Positions 53,802-63,851 of a stretch of DNA of 64,000 bases are shown here, in pieces. Under the pieces are notes generated by a model. The model made no database searches. It saw nothing but the letters and a program-made list of their open reading frames with translations, and had not been told where the DNA came from. Position 1 is the first letter of the stretch, and every line of letters begins with the position of its first letter. The position numbers and the translations under genes were made by a program. The stretch is from an endosymbiont of Escarpia spicata (GTDB lineage Bacteria > Pseudomonadota > Gammaproteobacteria > Chromatiales > Chromatiaceae). The stretch lies in the NCBI GenBank assembly GCA_003349915.1, contig QFXE01000008.1, positions 62,001 to 126,000 on the forward strand, written 5' to 3'.

Positions 53802-56018
53802 ATGCCAAGCGAACATGGAACTGACCGGGCGAGAGACGGGTTGAGGGCTTGGGCCTGGCTGCCGTTCATCCTGCTGCTATCCTTCCATGTTCAGCTGGCG
53901 GACATGGTGAAATTGTCGGCACCCTGGTTGATCCTGCCTTTGGCGCTGTGGCTGGGCCAACGGTACGGCAAAATGGGATTGGCGGTGGTGGCGTTCGGCG
54001 GTCTTGGGTTGCCGTTATACATCTCCTACGATGCTATTAGTCTGCCGGCATACCCGGACATCTATCTCGCAGCCCTGTTTCTCGCTTGGTTAGCGGGCAG
54101 ACCAGAACCGTTGCAGCGCTTGGCCAGCCGCACCCTCCCTGCTTGGGCGTTGCCCCTGATCCTGGGGTTGCTGGCTCTGAGCCTGGGGTTATGGGGAGAG
54201 CGCTACAGTGGCGACATCAAGCTGCAGGCGGTGTTGCACTTCCGGGTATTACTCTATCTGTTTGTGTTCTCGCTGGGACTCTCCCGCATCTCCCTGGGTG
54301 TGGCTCTGGGGTCGCTGATTGGGGTTACCTTGTTTGGCGTACTACTGGATGGGCTTCAGCTACCGCGCGACGCCGCGGTATGGCTGGGTGCCATCCGGGC
54401 CGATCTGCCCTTGTTGGGATTGACCGAGCTGAAGTATCTAAAGCTGGACTTCATCCTGGACACGCCTGCAGAGTTCCTGGCTGCCACCGGCTACCTGCTG
54501 TTGGGACGCACGCTTCGTCCGCCGCAGCATGCTGCGATGCCACAGACCGTGTATCCAGGCCTTGTAGCTGTGCTGTTGGGGCTGCTGCTTCTGGGCTTGG
54601 GGCGCGAGTTGAATCTCTGGCTGGTGAATGCCGTGATCGATCCCGATTACCACCGGTTCTGGAAGTTGCCTGTCTACTGGCGCTGGTTTGGAGTGGCGGA
54701 GGCCATACCACTGGCGGCGCTTATTGCCGGTCGGTATCTGGGTTATCCCGGACTGGTGGCACTGCTGGCTGGCGTTGTGGTTATGTGGGGTTTGGAAGGT
54801 GGCATGCGGGCTGGTTTCGAACTGTCACAATTCAGACCCTATATCTTGCTGAGCACTCCTCTATATGTGTTCGGCTTTGGCAGCCTGGGGATACAGATCC
54901 GAGCGCTACTTGAACAACGCACCGTCCCCTGGTGGTCGAACGCCTGGGCCTTTTACCTGTTATTGGTGTTGATCGTCCTGCTCCAGTTGTGGCCGCTTGA
55001 GGCGCCGCTCGACCTCTTTTGGCTGTGCGCTCTTTTTGTAACTATCACAGGTGCCAGCCTGCTGGTGCAACGGCTTTGGCAGTGGCTGGCACCACTAAGT
55101 AAAAAGCATACCGGCTGGCTGGCGTTGATCAGCCTTTGTCTGTTGCTCTATTCCGTGCTGGAAAACTACCAGGCGGTCTGGGAGGCTCTGCAAGCCTTGG
55201 GAGACCAGTTGAACCTGTTTTGGTTACTGGTGCTGGGCCAGCAGGTGGATCTGGAGTTGGATAACCGCATGCTGCTTGCCAGTCTGACCCTGCTTGGTAT
55301 GGGCGTTGTCATCTTTGCTGTTCGTGCAGCACTGGCTGCCGCAGGCGATCTCTGGGGCGATCTGGTGGAGCTGCGGGATCGCTTGACCGGGTCACGCGGT
55401 GGTATGCAAAGTGTATCAACGGCAGGCGGCGGTGACGGGGATCAGTTGGAAATCACGGCTTTCGAGCTTTTCAACCGGTGGCTTGGACGCCTCGGATGGG
55501 CCTGTGTTGCCCTTGCACTGCTGCAACCCGCAACCATCGGTGGGCAAACAGCCTGGCAGTCGTATAACAAGCAACAGGCGCGGGCGGCAGAGCGTTTGGC
55601 GAGGAAGTCGCAAATGCCGGAGCGCAGGCAGCAATCCAGGCAAGACATAGACTCCCAGCTGTTGGCTGCGGCGGAGGAATTCACCGCCTCATGGCCCACG
55701 GCTCAGGTCCATGCCGGATACGGACGCATGAGTTATGATATCGACTGGTACCAGCACCCGGACCCGGACTACCCAAGCGAACGTCTGCGTATTTATCTGG
55801 TCGTTAACACACCGGATGCCCGCAGGACTGAGGCGAGTCTGAGTGAACGCCGGCAGCTTGCGCTGAAGGTGTACGTTTCCAGGTTGGAGCAGGGTCGTTT
55901 TGGTCTTTGGGTGGAGACGCGGTCGGAGGAAAACCGGCAGCGAAAACAGGCCATCGCTGATCAGATTGAGGCGTCCATAGTCGCACGTGCAGGACAGCTG
56001 CCCTCTGGAGAGCTGTAG
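53802..56018 (+). CDS. Large polytopic membrane protein of unknown function
   Basis: 738 residues. Some sixteen to eighteen hydrophobic helices fill residues 15-560, many Trp/Leu-rich, with no recognised transporter or enzyme motif. A soluble tail (about 575-738) is Gln/Arg-rich then has WPTAQVHAGYGRMSYDIDWYQ, YPSERLRIYLVVNTPD and RFGLWVETRSEE. The first third resembles MASE1-type integral sensors in layout only. A GGAAGG-like ribosome site lies before the ATG. Nothing else is in its transcription unit. It is not recognisably related to its neighbours. Confidence 0.8.
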   Translation: MPSEHGTDRARDGLRAWAWLPFILLLSFHVQLADMVKLSAPWLILPLALWLGQRYGKMGLAVVAFGGLGLPLYISYDAISLPAYPDIYLAALFLAWLAGRPEPLQRLASRTLPAWALPLILGLLALSLGLWGERYSGDIKLQAVLHFRVLLYLFVFSLGLSRISLGVALGSLIGVTLFGVLLDGLQLPRDAAVWLGAIRADLPLLGLTELKYLKLDFILDTPAEFLAATGYLLLGRTLRPPQHAAMPQTVYPGLVAVLLGLLLLGLGRELNLWLVNAVIDPDYHRFWKLPVYWRWFGVAEAIPLAALIAGRYLGYPGLVALLAGVVVMWGLEGGMRAGFELSQFRPYILLSTPLYVFGFGSLGIQIRALLEQRTVPWWSNAWAFYLLLVLIVLLQLWPLEAPLDLFWLCALFVTITGASLLVQRLWQWLAPLSKKHTGWLALISLCLLLYSVLENYQAVWEALQALGDQLNLFWLLVLGQQVDLELDNRMLLASLTLLGMGVVIFAVRAALAAAGDLWGDLVELRDRLTGSRGGMQSVSTAGGGDGDQLEITAFELFNRWLGRLGWACVALALLQPATIGGQTAWQSYNKQQARAAERLARKSQMPERRQQSRQDIDSQLLAAAEEFTASWPTAQVHAGYGRMSYDIDWYQHPDPDYPSERLRIYLVVNTPDARRTEASLSERRQLALKVYVSRLEQGRFGLWVETRSEENRQRKQAIADQIEASIVARAGQLPSGEL

Positions 56019-56081
56019 GGTTCTCCCCTTTTTCCTCTGCAAGCGGGTATTAGCAAGCCTTTGGGTTTGGGCCTGTCCCGG

Positions 56082-57008
56082 TTAAGAGAGGTTTAACTCG
56101 GCGGCATGTACCAGGCGGATGGAATAGGCGCGGCGGGCTTCCCGCAGCTTATCATCAAATTCCTGGATGTTGGATTCTATCAGTGCGACCAGCTCTCCCT
56201 GGCTGAGGATATCCCGTGCATTTGTAGCAAGGTCCACGTTGAGTGCCTCGATTCGTTTTTGCGCCCTTTTCTCTGCCAGATTGATTATCTGAGCCTGCCC
56301 GAAAACCTTCGGGGCAGGGGTTTCAGTGGCCAGCATTGATCCTTCGGCGTCTATCTGCTTCTCTGTGGCGTTGGCTTGCTGCTCCAGTTCTTCGATGCGC
56401 TGATAGATATCCTTGCGGATCTGGAACAGGTTGCCGACACCCTCTTCGGCCCACTGCTGGATCTCTGTAAAATATTCTGTCTTCACCATCTGCACGGCAG
56501 TAATGGAGTCGGGCATTGACTGAATATGCTCGTAGACGGTTTTCCAGCTGCTCTTCCTGACCTTATACAACTGGCTCATGTAACGTAGCAGTTGGCCGAG
56601 TGCTTCACTGTAGTCGTAGTTGGGACACTCTTTACTGATTGCCTCTATGACATCGGCGTAGTCAGCTGCGGTAATGAGGAATGCATTGCCCGGGTTCTGT
56701 GAAAAACCCGCTCCATAGATGCGAATCAGCCGCTGCAGAAAATTACTGTACTCCCCAGGAATCAGCTGAGTGTTGCGGGAGCGGATGATGCAAGAGAGTT
56801 CCAGCAACATCTCCTGGATCTGGCTGATATTGGATTCAGGGGTCTGGTTCAGGAGTTCAGACTCGAAATAGTCGAGATAGTCCTCCAGGATCTGTTGTGA
56901 TTTACCTGGTGCGAGGAAAGGCTTCTGGCCGCAATAGACCTGCTGCAGATCTTTTCTATGCTGCAGGATCTGGTTCGGTGTCCTCAGTTTTTGGTTATGC
57001 ATGTTCAT
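56082..57008 (-). CDS. Cytosolic helical protein of unknown function
   Basis: 308 residues, mostly helical, with no signal peptide or membrane segment. A coiled coil is likely at about 200-230 (RIEELEQQANATEKQIDAEG) and 250-300 (AEKRAQKRIEALN, LVALIESNIQEFDDKLREARRAY). The central part has NAFLITAADYADVIEAISKECPNYDYSEALGQLLRYM. No family recognised. It ends 64 bases from the convergent membrane-protein gene. Confidence 0.78.
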   Translation of the reverse strand: MNMHNQKLRTPNQILQHRKDLQQVYCGQKPFLAPGKSQQILEDYLDYFESELLNQTPESNISQIQEMLLELSCIIRSRNTQLIPGEYSNFLQRLIRIYGAGFSQNPGNAFLITAADYADVIEAISKECPNYDYSEALGQLLRYMSQLYKVRKSSWKTVYEHIQSMPDSITAVQMVKTEYFTEIQQWAEEGVGNLFQIRKDIYQRIEELEQQANATEKQIDAEGSMLATETPAPKVFGQAQIINLAEKRAQKRIEALNVDLATNARDILSQGELVALIESNIQEFDDKLREARRAYSIRLVHAAELNLS

Positions 57009-57376
57009 GGTTCAGTAATATAGCATAAACTAATATACAATATGTTGGAACCGTGCCGCATTTTTTACATCAAAACCACTCTTTTCGAGATCAGAACGCC
57101 TTCCCATGATGTTTTACCACTAAGCGATGTTAAGGTATTTACGATGGTTATAGCTAGCAACTGATTGATTATTTAAATTATTTTTAACGTTGAAATTGAA
57201 ATGACCATTATGATCAAAGGCCTGTAACCCTGTGAACAAACCTACTAAATTACCGTGTATTTTTCAAAGGAAATATTGACGGTGAGCCTAATCCCCATAC
57301 GAGGCACGCGTTCTCTGTTTTGAGCGTTGCTACAATGACGCCATAGGTGACGAATCAATTTTCGGGAGTGAGGTGT
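57009..57376. other. AT-rich intergenic region
   Basis: About 370 bases between divergent genes, strongly AT-rich around 57130-57200 (many A/T runs). It should hold promoters for both the coiled-coil gene and the CDGSH gene. I could not fix any of them. No gene was found. Confidence 0.45.
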
Positions 57377-57631
57377 ATGGAAAAAGGAAAAGTTGCAGCA
57401 AGAGAACCGGTTTCTGTGGAGTTGCAGGCGGGTAAAGAGTACTGGTGGTGTGCCTGCGGGCAGTCAAAAAATCAGCCGTATTGTGATGGCTCGCATCAGG
57501 GGACGGAGATATCACCGCTGGGATTCAGAGCGGAGAAATCAGGGGAAGCCTGGCTCTGTATGTGTAAGCAGACGGCCAACCCGCCCTATTGTGACGGCAG
57601 CCACGAGAATATTGTCGAAGAGACGGATTGA
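57377..57631 (+). CDS. Two-CDGSH iron-sulfur protein
   Basis: 84 residues from ATG 57377 (GTGAGGTG upstream). Two CDGSH motifs bind one [2Fe-2S] cluster each through three Cys and one His: Cys25, Cys27, Cys36, His40, and Cys61, Cys63, Cys72, His76. The tandem arrangement in a short soluble protein is typical of bacterial CDGSH proteins of the MitoNEET class, thought to act in electron or cluster transfer. It lies opposite a Rieske-containing protein gene across a short repeat, so the two may work in the same redox context, although on opposite strands. Confidence 0.93.
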   Translation: MEKGKVAAREPVSVELQAGKEYWWCACGQSKNQPYCDGSHQGTEISPLGFRAEKSGEAWLCMCKQTANPPYCDGSHENIVEETD

Positions 57632-57691
57632 TCCTTTTGGCCTCTGTTCAGTAGGGCGGAGGATAGTTTGAACTCAGGTTTTGGAGTGAAC

Positions 57692-57748
57692 GTAGGGTGC
57701 GCTGTGCGCACCGGAATAAGCAATCACGGTGCGCGCGGCGCACCCTAC
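57692..57748. repeat. Intergenic repeat, family B (inverted pair)
   Basis: GTAGGGTGCGCTGTGCGCACC, GGAATAAGCAATCA, then GGTGCGCGCGGCGCACCCTAC. Each half is a hairpin and the two halves are in inverted order. There is no tail in this copy. It lies between convergent CDGSH and Rieske-GltS genes. Confidence 0.83.
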
Positions 57749-57782
57749 CAGACGAATTAAACGCTACCCGTCATTTTTTCCC

Positions 57783-59363
57783 TCAAAGGGGCTTCAGCTG
57801 CTTACGAGCCTGATCGCTTAGTGGGATCAGGTCCCCGGCATTGACCTGGTCGATCGTCTCATAACCCATGATGCGCAGGTAGTCCTGCAGCAGCTCACGA
57901 GTCCCACCAAAGAAGTTGGCGATTCTCTGTGCGCCTTTGTCGATATCGATGCGTTGACGCAGTTCCGCTTTCTGGGTGGTGATCCCCACAGGACACTCAT
58001 TGGAGCCACAGGCGCGATAGTATTCACAACCCAGAGCAAACAGGGCGGCGGTGGCCAGGGCGCAGGCATCCGCACCCAAGGCCAGGGCTTTCATGATGTC
58101 AGCTGGTGTGCGCACGCCTCCAGTGGCAATAAGAGTGACCGGCCGTTGCGGATGGGCCAGGTTATGTTTGTCGATAAGGTGACGGGCGATAGGGAGCGCC
58201 TCTGTCAGTGGCATGCCGAACTGGTCACGCACATGGGTGGGAGCAGCGCCGGTGCCGCCGCCGAAGCCGTCAATGGTAATGAAGTCTGGCAGCAGGGAGA
58301 GGGCGGATGTGGTGTCGGCAGCCACATCGTTAGCCGCGAATTTGATGCCGATGGGACGGTTGCCACCATCCAGGTCACGGATCTGTTCAATCCGCTGCTG
58401 CATCTGCTTCAAGTTTTCGATGTCGGGAAAACGGGCTGGTGAATGAGCAGTGGTACCCGGCACCAATCCCCGAACTTCCGCGATATCCCCCTGTACTTTA
58501 TCTCCAGGCAGTTCACCGCCCAGACCGGGTTTAGCGGATTGTCCCAGTTTGATCTCGATGGCATCTGCCTTGGCGATAGCCTGCTCATTCCAGCCGAAGT
58601 AACCGCTTGCCATTTCCAGAATATATATTGCGGCGGCTGCTCGTTCTTCGGGCAGTATGCCCCCTTCACCAGAGCAGGTCAGGGTGCCGGCGAGTTGGCT
58701 GCCACTAGCCAATGCGACCTTGGCCTCCTTCGAGAGGGCGCCGAAGGACATATGGGAGACGTAGGCAGGTAGTGTGATGTGCAGTGGTTTGCCGGCGCCC
58801 CGGCCGATGGTAACAGAGGTGTTTACTGTCTGCCCGGAGAGTCTGGGGGGACGTTGGAGCTGTCCTGCACGCAGGTGAAAATGGTCGAAGTCCGGCAGTG
58901 AAGGCAGCATCGGTGTGGGGGCGCCCATCGCCTCAATACCGGGTTTTAGCCCTTTCGCCAACCGTTTGATCAGGTAGTGGCCACGGGCGTCCTGATGCCA
59001 GCGCCGCCACTCTCCCTGATAGCCCGCAAAACTGGCCTTTGGCAGGGGATCGACCGCAGCGGCATCAACGTAGACTGAATTATCGCGAATCTCTGCGGGA
59101 TAGGTAGCAATCCGGTCCTGTGGATTGTAGGGGGAGACGCCGGTCTTCAGATCAAAGTTCCACTGGTGCAGTGGGCAGATTGCCTCGCCGTTTTCCACAT
59201 GCCCGCGGGACATCTGCCCCTCCCGATGGGGGCAACGATCCTCCAGTGCATAGACTTGGCCCTGATCGAGGAACAGGGCCAGGGGTCTGCCGCGAACAGT
59301 GACGTGAAAACCGTGTCCTGGCTCCAGTTCTGCCAGGTCGCAGACTTTATGTGGTGCTTCCAT
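57783..59363 (-). CDS. Rieske-GltS fusion: FMN-binding glutamate-synthase-like protein
   Basis: 526 residues from ATG 59363, with GAGG upstream. An N-terminal Rieske domain (1-105) has C44-P-H46 and C63-P-L-H66, the [2Fe-2S] ligands. The GltS-like FMN barrel (about 140-510) has AYVSHMSFGALSKEAKVALASG, GEGGILPEE, GLGGELPGDKV and DGFGGGTGAAP. The C-terminal motif CEYYRACGSNECPVGITTQ is C-x5-C-x4-C, as for the [3Fe-4S] cluster of glutamate synthase. It lacks the glutamine amidotransferase domain, so the acceptor is unknown. It lies 22 bases after an outer-membrane protein gene on the same strand. Confidence 0.9.
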   Translation of the reverse strand: MEAPHKVCDLAELEPGHGFHVTVRGRPLALFLDQGQVYALEDRCPHREGQMSRGHVENGEAICPLHQWNFDLKTGVSPYNPQDRIATYPAEIRDNSVYVDAAAVDPLPKASFAGYQGEWRRWHQDARGHYLIKRLAKGLKPGIEAMGAPTPMLPSLPDFDHFHLRAGQLQRPPRLSGQTVNTSVTIGRGAGKPLHITLPAYVSHMSFGALSKEAKVALASGSQLAGTLTCSGEGGILPEERAAAAIYILEMASGYFGWNEQAIAKADAIEIKLGQSAKPGLGGELPGDKVQGDIAEVRGLVPGTTAHSPARFPDIENLKQMQQRIEQIRDLDGGNRPIGIKFAANDVAADTTSALSLLPDFITIDGFGGGTGAAPTHVRDQFGMPLTEALPIARHLIDKHNLAHPQRPVTLIATGGVRTPADIMKALALGADACALATAALFALGCEYYRACGSNECPVGITTQKAELRQRIDIDKGAQRIANFFGGTRELLQDYLRIMGYETIDQVNAGDLIPLSDQARKQLKPL

Positions 59364-59385
59364 TGAATCTATCCTCATAATGAAT

Positions 59386-60216
59386 TCAGAACATCCTGCC
59401 AAATACCAGTCGGATCAATCCCAGGCCATCGCCAAAACGATAACCCAGCCCAATGCGTGGCAGTTCGAATATGCCGGTATCCGTGTTCGTTGACAGGTCA
59501 ACAGTGAAACCGACCTCCCATAACACATCCACCTCGTGGGATTGTCCAAGGGGATTGACGAAATCCAGGTCGCCGAAATAGAGCTGGTTCATAGCATAGG
59601 CATTGAACCTGGCCTTCCATCCGAAGTGATTCAGGTGGGGAGGAAGTAAAACATCAAGGCCAGTTTCAAAGGAGTAGTAGTCATCCTGGATATCGCTTTC
59701 ATGCAGCTGATAACCCGTATATCGGAAGCGGTTGCCAAGCAGAAGATCGTAGCTGCGCCAGTCAAAATTGTAGCGGCTTTCCAGGCCGATGGAGTAGATC
59801 CAGGCGAAGTCGCTGCCACTGCTGGCCTTGCCAACGCCCAGGTCGACAAGCGGGGTAAGAATCCACTGTTTTGAAACCGGCAGATGGAAGTGGAGGCCGG
59901 GCACGAAACTCAGGGTCCCCAGTTGCTCCTGCAGGTTAGGGATCTCAAGGTCTCTGAAATCAAAGTTGAATAGACCGATGGTGACTGGCGTGGTGACCTC
60001 CAGCCCCCAACCATCTTCCACAATGGTGCGCATGTCGTAGGAGAGGGGGATGTTGAATACCGTGACCGTGCGGTCCCGGGTGGCGTAGATGCCCGAGCCG
60101 ATGAAGGGGGCGAAAGCGTAGTTTGGCAGCTCTTCCTGTTGCAATGTCTGCACCGCTGCCTGCGATGAAATGCAGAACAAGAGCAACAAAATGAACCAAA
60201 ATCTCGTGAGAGCCAT
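59386..60216 (-). CDS. Outer-membrane beta-barrel protein
   Basis: 276 residues with a signal peptide (cleaved near SQA-AV, residue 20). Alternating strands rich in Tyr/Phe/Trp end in a C-terminal Phe (LVFGRMF), the outer-membrane sorting signal. No family recognised; the strand content suggests 10-14 strands. It is the first gene of a unit with the Rieske-GltS gene. The shared transcript does not by itself imply a shared function. Confidence 0.82.
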   Translation of the reverse strand: MALTRFWFILLLLFCISSQAAVQTLQQEELPNYAFAPFIGSGIYATRDRTVTVFNIPLSYDMRTIVEDGWGLEVTTPVTIGLFNFDFRDLEIPNLQEQLGTLSFVPGLHFHLPVSKQWILTPLVDLGVGKASSGSDFAWIYSIGLESRYNFDWRSYDLLLGNRFRYTGYQLHESDIQDDYYSFETGLDVLLPPHLNHFGWKARFNAYAMNQLYFGDLDFVNPLGQSHEVDVLWEVGFTVDLSTNTDTGIFELPRIGLGYRFGDGLGLIRLVFGRMF

Positions 60217-60310
60217 CTATTCCTTATCCGGCAAGGTTTAAAGGCTATTATTGGCGTATGAGATATCTCACACAATGTAAATATTTCCGCGCAGTGCGTC
60301 AGTCTTAAAC

Positions 60311-63300
60311 ATGGTTGAGATGAAACGAGTCTGGCGTTGGCCTGCCGGTGTGGCGGCCATGCTTTTGTTGTTGGTTATAGGTTTGATGCTGACGGCCTCT
60401 TTCTGGCTGAATGTCAATCGTGACCTCCTGGCTGCCAGACTCAGTGAAACCCTTGGGCGTGAGGTCAGCCTGAATGGTGAACTTGCACTGGGTCTATCCC
60501 TTCATCCCACTCTGGTGGCTGAAAACATATCCATTGCCAATCCTGCCTGGGCATCCAGGGCTAACCTGCTGAAACTGAAGAAGCTGGAACTGCAACTGTC
60601 ACTGCTGCCCCTGTTAAATGGTGAGCTGGTGGTCAAGCGACTGCTGCTTCAGGGTGGCGACCTGATGCTGGAGTCCACTGAGAAACAGGGTGGCAACTGG
60701 AGATTTGCCGGCGGAAAGGCGGCGGAAACCTCTGCTGTTCCCAGTGAAATGCGGCTGCCGGTGATAGATAAACTGCAGTTGGAGGAGTTGCGGCTGGGAT
60801 ACCAGGGTGGTGGAGCCACGCCGAAGATATTGCGGGTAAAGCGCGCCGAAGCCAGTCTCTCAGCAACAGGGGAATTGCAGGCGACCGGCGGGTTTGATTA
60901 TCACTCGGTAGATCTGTTGGGGCGTTTCAGCGGTTTGATCACTGCGGCAGGTATCTCAAATGCCCGTCTCGATTTGAAGACTGAACAGAACGAGCTTCAT
61001 GCCGAGTTGAAAGGTGAGCAGGTGGCATGGAAAGTGACTGCCAACTCGAGCGATGAACTGTCGCGCTTGATTGGTGCTTACCTGCCGGAAGGCGCCTCTG
61101 CCGACTTGCAGGGTGCGAGTCGTTTGACCGGGTCGGGCGTGCAGTTCTTCGACCTGAAGGGTTGGCTTCGAAATCTCTATGGTTTCGATGAGTTCACTGT
61201 TGCCGATGGCAGTGTGAAGGTTACAGGTGGCCGGGTCGAGGTTGACTTGAACGGTCTGCTCGAACAGCGTGAAACCAGACTGCAGTTCTCTCTGGGGGAG
61301 GATCAACAGCCTTTTGCTGAAGCGGCAAACTGGCCGCTGGAGGCCGGGGCGCAGACGGACAGTGATCGATTGACGGTGACAGGGGCGATAATACCGGGCG
61401 ACAAAACGGTCACCAACCTGACCATCAGGCTTGAAGGTAAAGAGTTGTCACATCTGCCGTTGCTGAAGGGAAACCTGCGCAAGACTGGTGCCTTCCAAAT
61501 TGAGGGCCAGATGTCTGCGGAGGGGTCACAGGTGGCGTTTACAGGGATTAACGCCAAGTTCGGTGGCAGTGATATCTCCGGGGCGTTGACCCTGCATCTG
61601 GATCAGGTGGTCACCCGCATTCAGGGCGGACTGCAGGCGAAACGGCTCGATCTTGCGCCATTTTTCAGCCCGAAGCCGAAACCACGAAAAGTGCAGGCCG
61701 GGACGAAAAAGGCGCCTCAGAAAAACCTGCTCGACATGCCGCTGGAGGTGTCCTGGCCTGAGTCGTTGGCGCTGGACCTGAAGCTCTCGGCCAAGCAGGT
61801 CGCTGGGCTGGCTCTGCCACTTCAAAAGCTCAAAGGGCGTCTGAAGATTGATGGCAAAACAGTCGGGATTGGAGAATTGCAGTTGCGCCTGGATGGTGTG
61901 CCTCTCCGGGGTGGTCTGCAGATGAAAAATGGTGAGAGGCTGACCGCTGATCTGACCAGCGGCCCCGTCGCACTTGAAAAAATCGCCGCCCGGTTGGGGA
62001 TGGATGAGAACCTGGGCGGAGATCTGCAACAGATACAGCTGCGTTTTGCCGGTAACGGTGGAACCCTGGGAGAGTTGTTGGCGCAGGGAGAGCTTCGGAT
62101 TGAAACGTCGGCGGGACATATCGTATTTGGAAAGGCAGACGGTTCGACTCCCTTGGATTTTGCAATCAGCCGTTTGCAATTCGCTTCTCTGAATGGACAA
62201 AACGTGACGCTGAATGCAGAAGGCGGGTTGCGGAGTGAATCCTTCAATGTACAGGTGACAGGCCCAGAATTGACTGCGCTGGTGCAGGAAAAACCTTCTC
62301 TGCCGGTTTCAACAAAACTCACCTTGGGGAAAACGGAAGGCTCGCTGTCACTGCATCTGGACGGAGCCTCCGGCAAGCTCAAAGGCCCCCTGTCTTTTTT
62401 GATCCACTGTCCTTCGCTGCAAACACTGTCGAAGCTGACGGGAGTGGCGCTGCCGGAAACCCCGGCCTATCGGCTTGAAGGTGAAGCGATGGCCTCGAAG
62501 GAGCGGGTGGTGTTTTCCAAACTCCTGGCAGAAGCCGGCAAGAGCAGGATAGTCGGTGACCTGCAGATCGGTTTGCAGGGCGACAGGCCTGATATACGGG
62601 GAGCGCTGCGCGCCGAGATCATTGATCTTGCAGATCTACAGCCATTTTTTGCGGGAGAGGCACAACCTCAGGAGGATTTGTCGGAAAGCGATTGGCTGTT
62701 TTCGGGGCATTCGCTGCAGCTCTCTTTGTTGACTCAATTAGACATGAATCTGCAGCTGAAGTTGCCAAAACTGGTACATCGCAACGCCCCGGTGGGTAGC
62801 ATGCATGCATCCGTGGACCTCAGAGCAGGTGAACTGCACCTAAACCCCGTCGTTTTAAAACTGGATAGCGGAGGTAGCTTAAATGCCACTGCAAGCGCCA
62901 ATGCAGCTACAACACCGCCGCAATTGGCTCTGCAACTAAAAGTCAGCGGGTTTGACTATGGTGTTCTGTTGGAAAGGCTGGATGTTACACAGGATGTGGA
63001 TGGCAGTGCCGATTTCTCGATGGATATTTCCGGGTCGGGATGGAGTCTGCGTGAGGTGGCGGCAGGGTTGGATGGTCACCTGGTGCTGGTGGGTGGTAAG
63101 GGGCGTATCAAAAATCAGGATCTGCCCTTCAAACTTAAAGACTTTGTGGGAACCCTGTTACCTCAAATGGGGCTCAAAGATGAACCGGTGATTGATCTCA
63201 ACTGCCTGGTTGACCGGCTCGATTTCAACAAGGGGGTTGGATACAGCCGCAGCATGTTGATCGATACCACGAAGTTGACCATTGCGGGTGCTGGGGAGAT

Positions 63301-63763
63301 TGATCTGCGTGATGAGACCCTCCATATGATCCTCAATCCCCGACCAAAGGAACTGACTCTGGTTTCACTTACCAACCCGGTGAAACTGGAGGGCAGGTTG
63401 CATGCCCCGTCTATCAAACCAACAAAACTGGGCACATTGAAAACTATTGCGGGTGTGGCTGCGGGTGTCGCCAACCCTGCCTATCTACTGCTTGCCTTCG
63501 GTGATGTCGGTGTGAGTGAAGAGAATCCCTGCCTGGCGGCTGTCCAGCAAACGGAGGTTGCGGCCAAAGCGAAGCAGGGAGCTGGCGGCTTGACTGGAGA
63601 AGTTGAGGCCGACCTGACAAATCAGCTGGATCGTGTTGGGCGGACTATCAAAAAGGTATTCAGTCCACTGGAAAAGATTCTGGGCCTGGAACAAAAGCAG
63701 AAGGATGAGTCAAAGAGGGAGGAGAAACCCCAGGTAATCTCTCCTTTGCTGGACTTTGAATGA
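60311..63763 (+). CDS. Large AsmA-family envelope protein
   Basis: 1150 residues; ATG 60320 is an alternative start. An N-terminal helix (about 12-34) is followed by the AsmA start (NVNRDLLAARLSETLGREVSLNGELALGLSLHPTLVAENISIANPAWA) and very long beta-rich repeats, with QLRLDGVPLRGGLQMKNGERL. The C-terminal end has VDGSADFSMDISGSGWSLREVAAGLDGHLVLVGGKGRIKNQ and DTTKLTIAGAGEIDLRDETLHMILNPRPK, the AsmA/YicH-like C-terminal signature, then a Lys/Glu tail. It should span the periplasm. No neighbouring gene hints at its cargo. Confidence 0.9.
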   Translation: MVEMKRVWRWPAGVAAMLLLLVIGLMLTASFWLNVNRDLLAARLSETLGREVSLNGELALGLSLHPTLVAENISIANPAWASRANLLKLKKLELQLSLLPLLNGELVVKRLLLQGGDLMLESTEKQGGNWRFAGGKAAETSAVPSEMRLPVIDKLQLEELRLGYQGGGATPKILRVKRAEASLSATGELQATGGFDYHSVDLLGRFSGLITAAGISNARLDLKTEQNELHAELKGEQVAWKVTANSSDELSRLIGAYLPEGASADLQGASRLTGSGVQFFDLKGWLRNLYGFDEFTVADGSVKVTGGRVEVDLNGLLEQRETRLQFSLGEDQQPFAEAANWPLEAGAQTDSDRLTVTGAIIPGDKTVTNLTIRLEGKELSHLPLLKGNLRKTGAFQIEGQMSAEGSQVAFTGINAKFGGSDISGALTLHLDQVVTRIQGGLQAKRLDLAPFFSPKPKPRKVQAGTKKAPQKNLLDMPLEVSWPESLALDLKLSAKQVAGLALPLQKLKGRLKIDGKTVGIGELQLRLDGVPLRGGLQMKNGERLTADLTSGPVALEKIAARLGMDENLGGDLQQIQLRFAGNGGTLGELLAQGELRIETSAGHIVFGKADGSTPLDFAISRLQFASLNGQNVTLNAEGGLRSESFNVQVTGPELTALVQEKPSLPVSTKLTLGKTEGSLSLHLDGASGKLKGPLSFLIHCPSLQTLSKLTGVALPETPAYRLEGEAMASKERVVFSKLLAEAGKSRIVGDLQIGLQGDRPDIRGALRAEIIDLADLQPFFAGEAQPQEDLSESDWLFSGHSLQLSLLTQLDMNLQLKLPKLVHRNAPVGSMHASVDLRAGELHLNPVVLKLDSGGSLNATASANAATTPPQLALQLKVSGFDYGVLLERLDVTQDVDGSADFSMDISGSGWSLREVAAGLDGHLVLVGGKGRIKNQDLPFKLKDFVGTLLPQMGLKDEPVIDLNCLVDRLDFNKGVGYSRSMLIDTTKLTIAGAGEIDLRDETLHMILNPRPKELTLVSLTNPVKLEGRLHAPSIKPTKLGTLKTIAGVAAGVANPAYLLLAFGDVGVSEENPCLAAVQQTEVAAKAKQGAGGLTGEVEADLTNQLDRVGRTIKKVFSPLEKILGLEQKQKDESKREEKPQVISPLLDFE

Positions 63764-63851
63764 AGGGCTGCGGATAAGACTCAGATTTGATTAGACAGGA
63801 GAGTATATTATCCACTCGCATCTCAATGTGGGTTGACTGTCTGGGGTCGCC

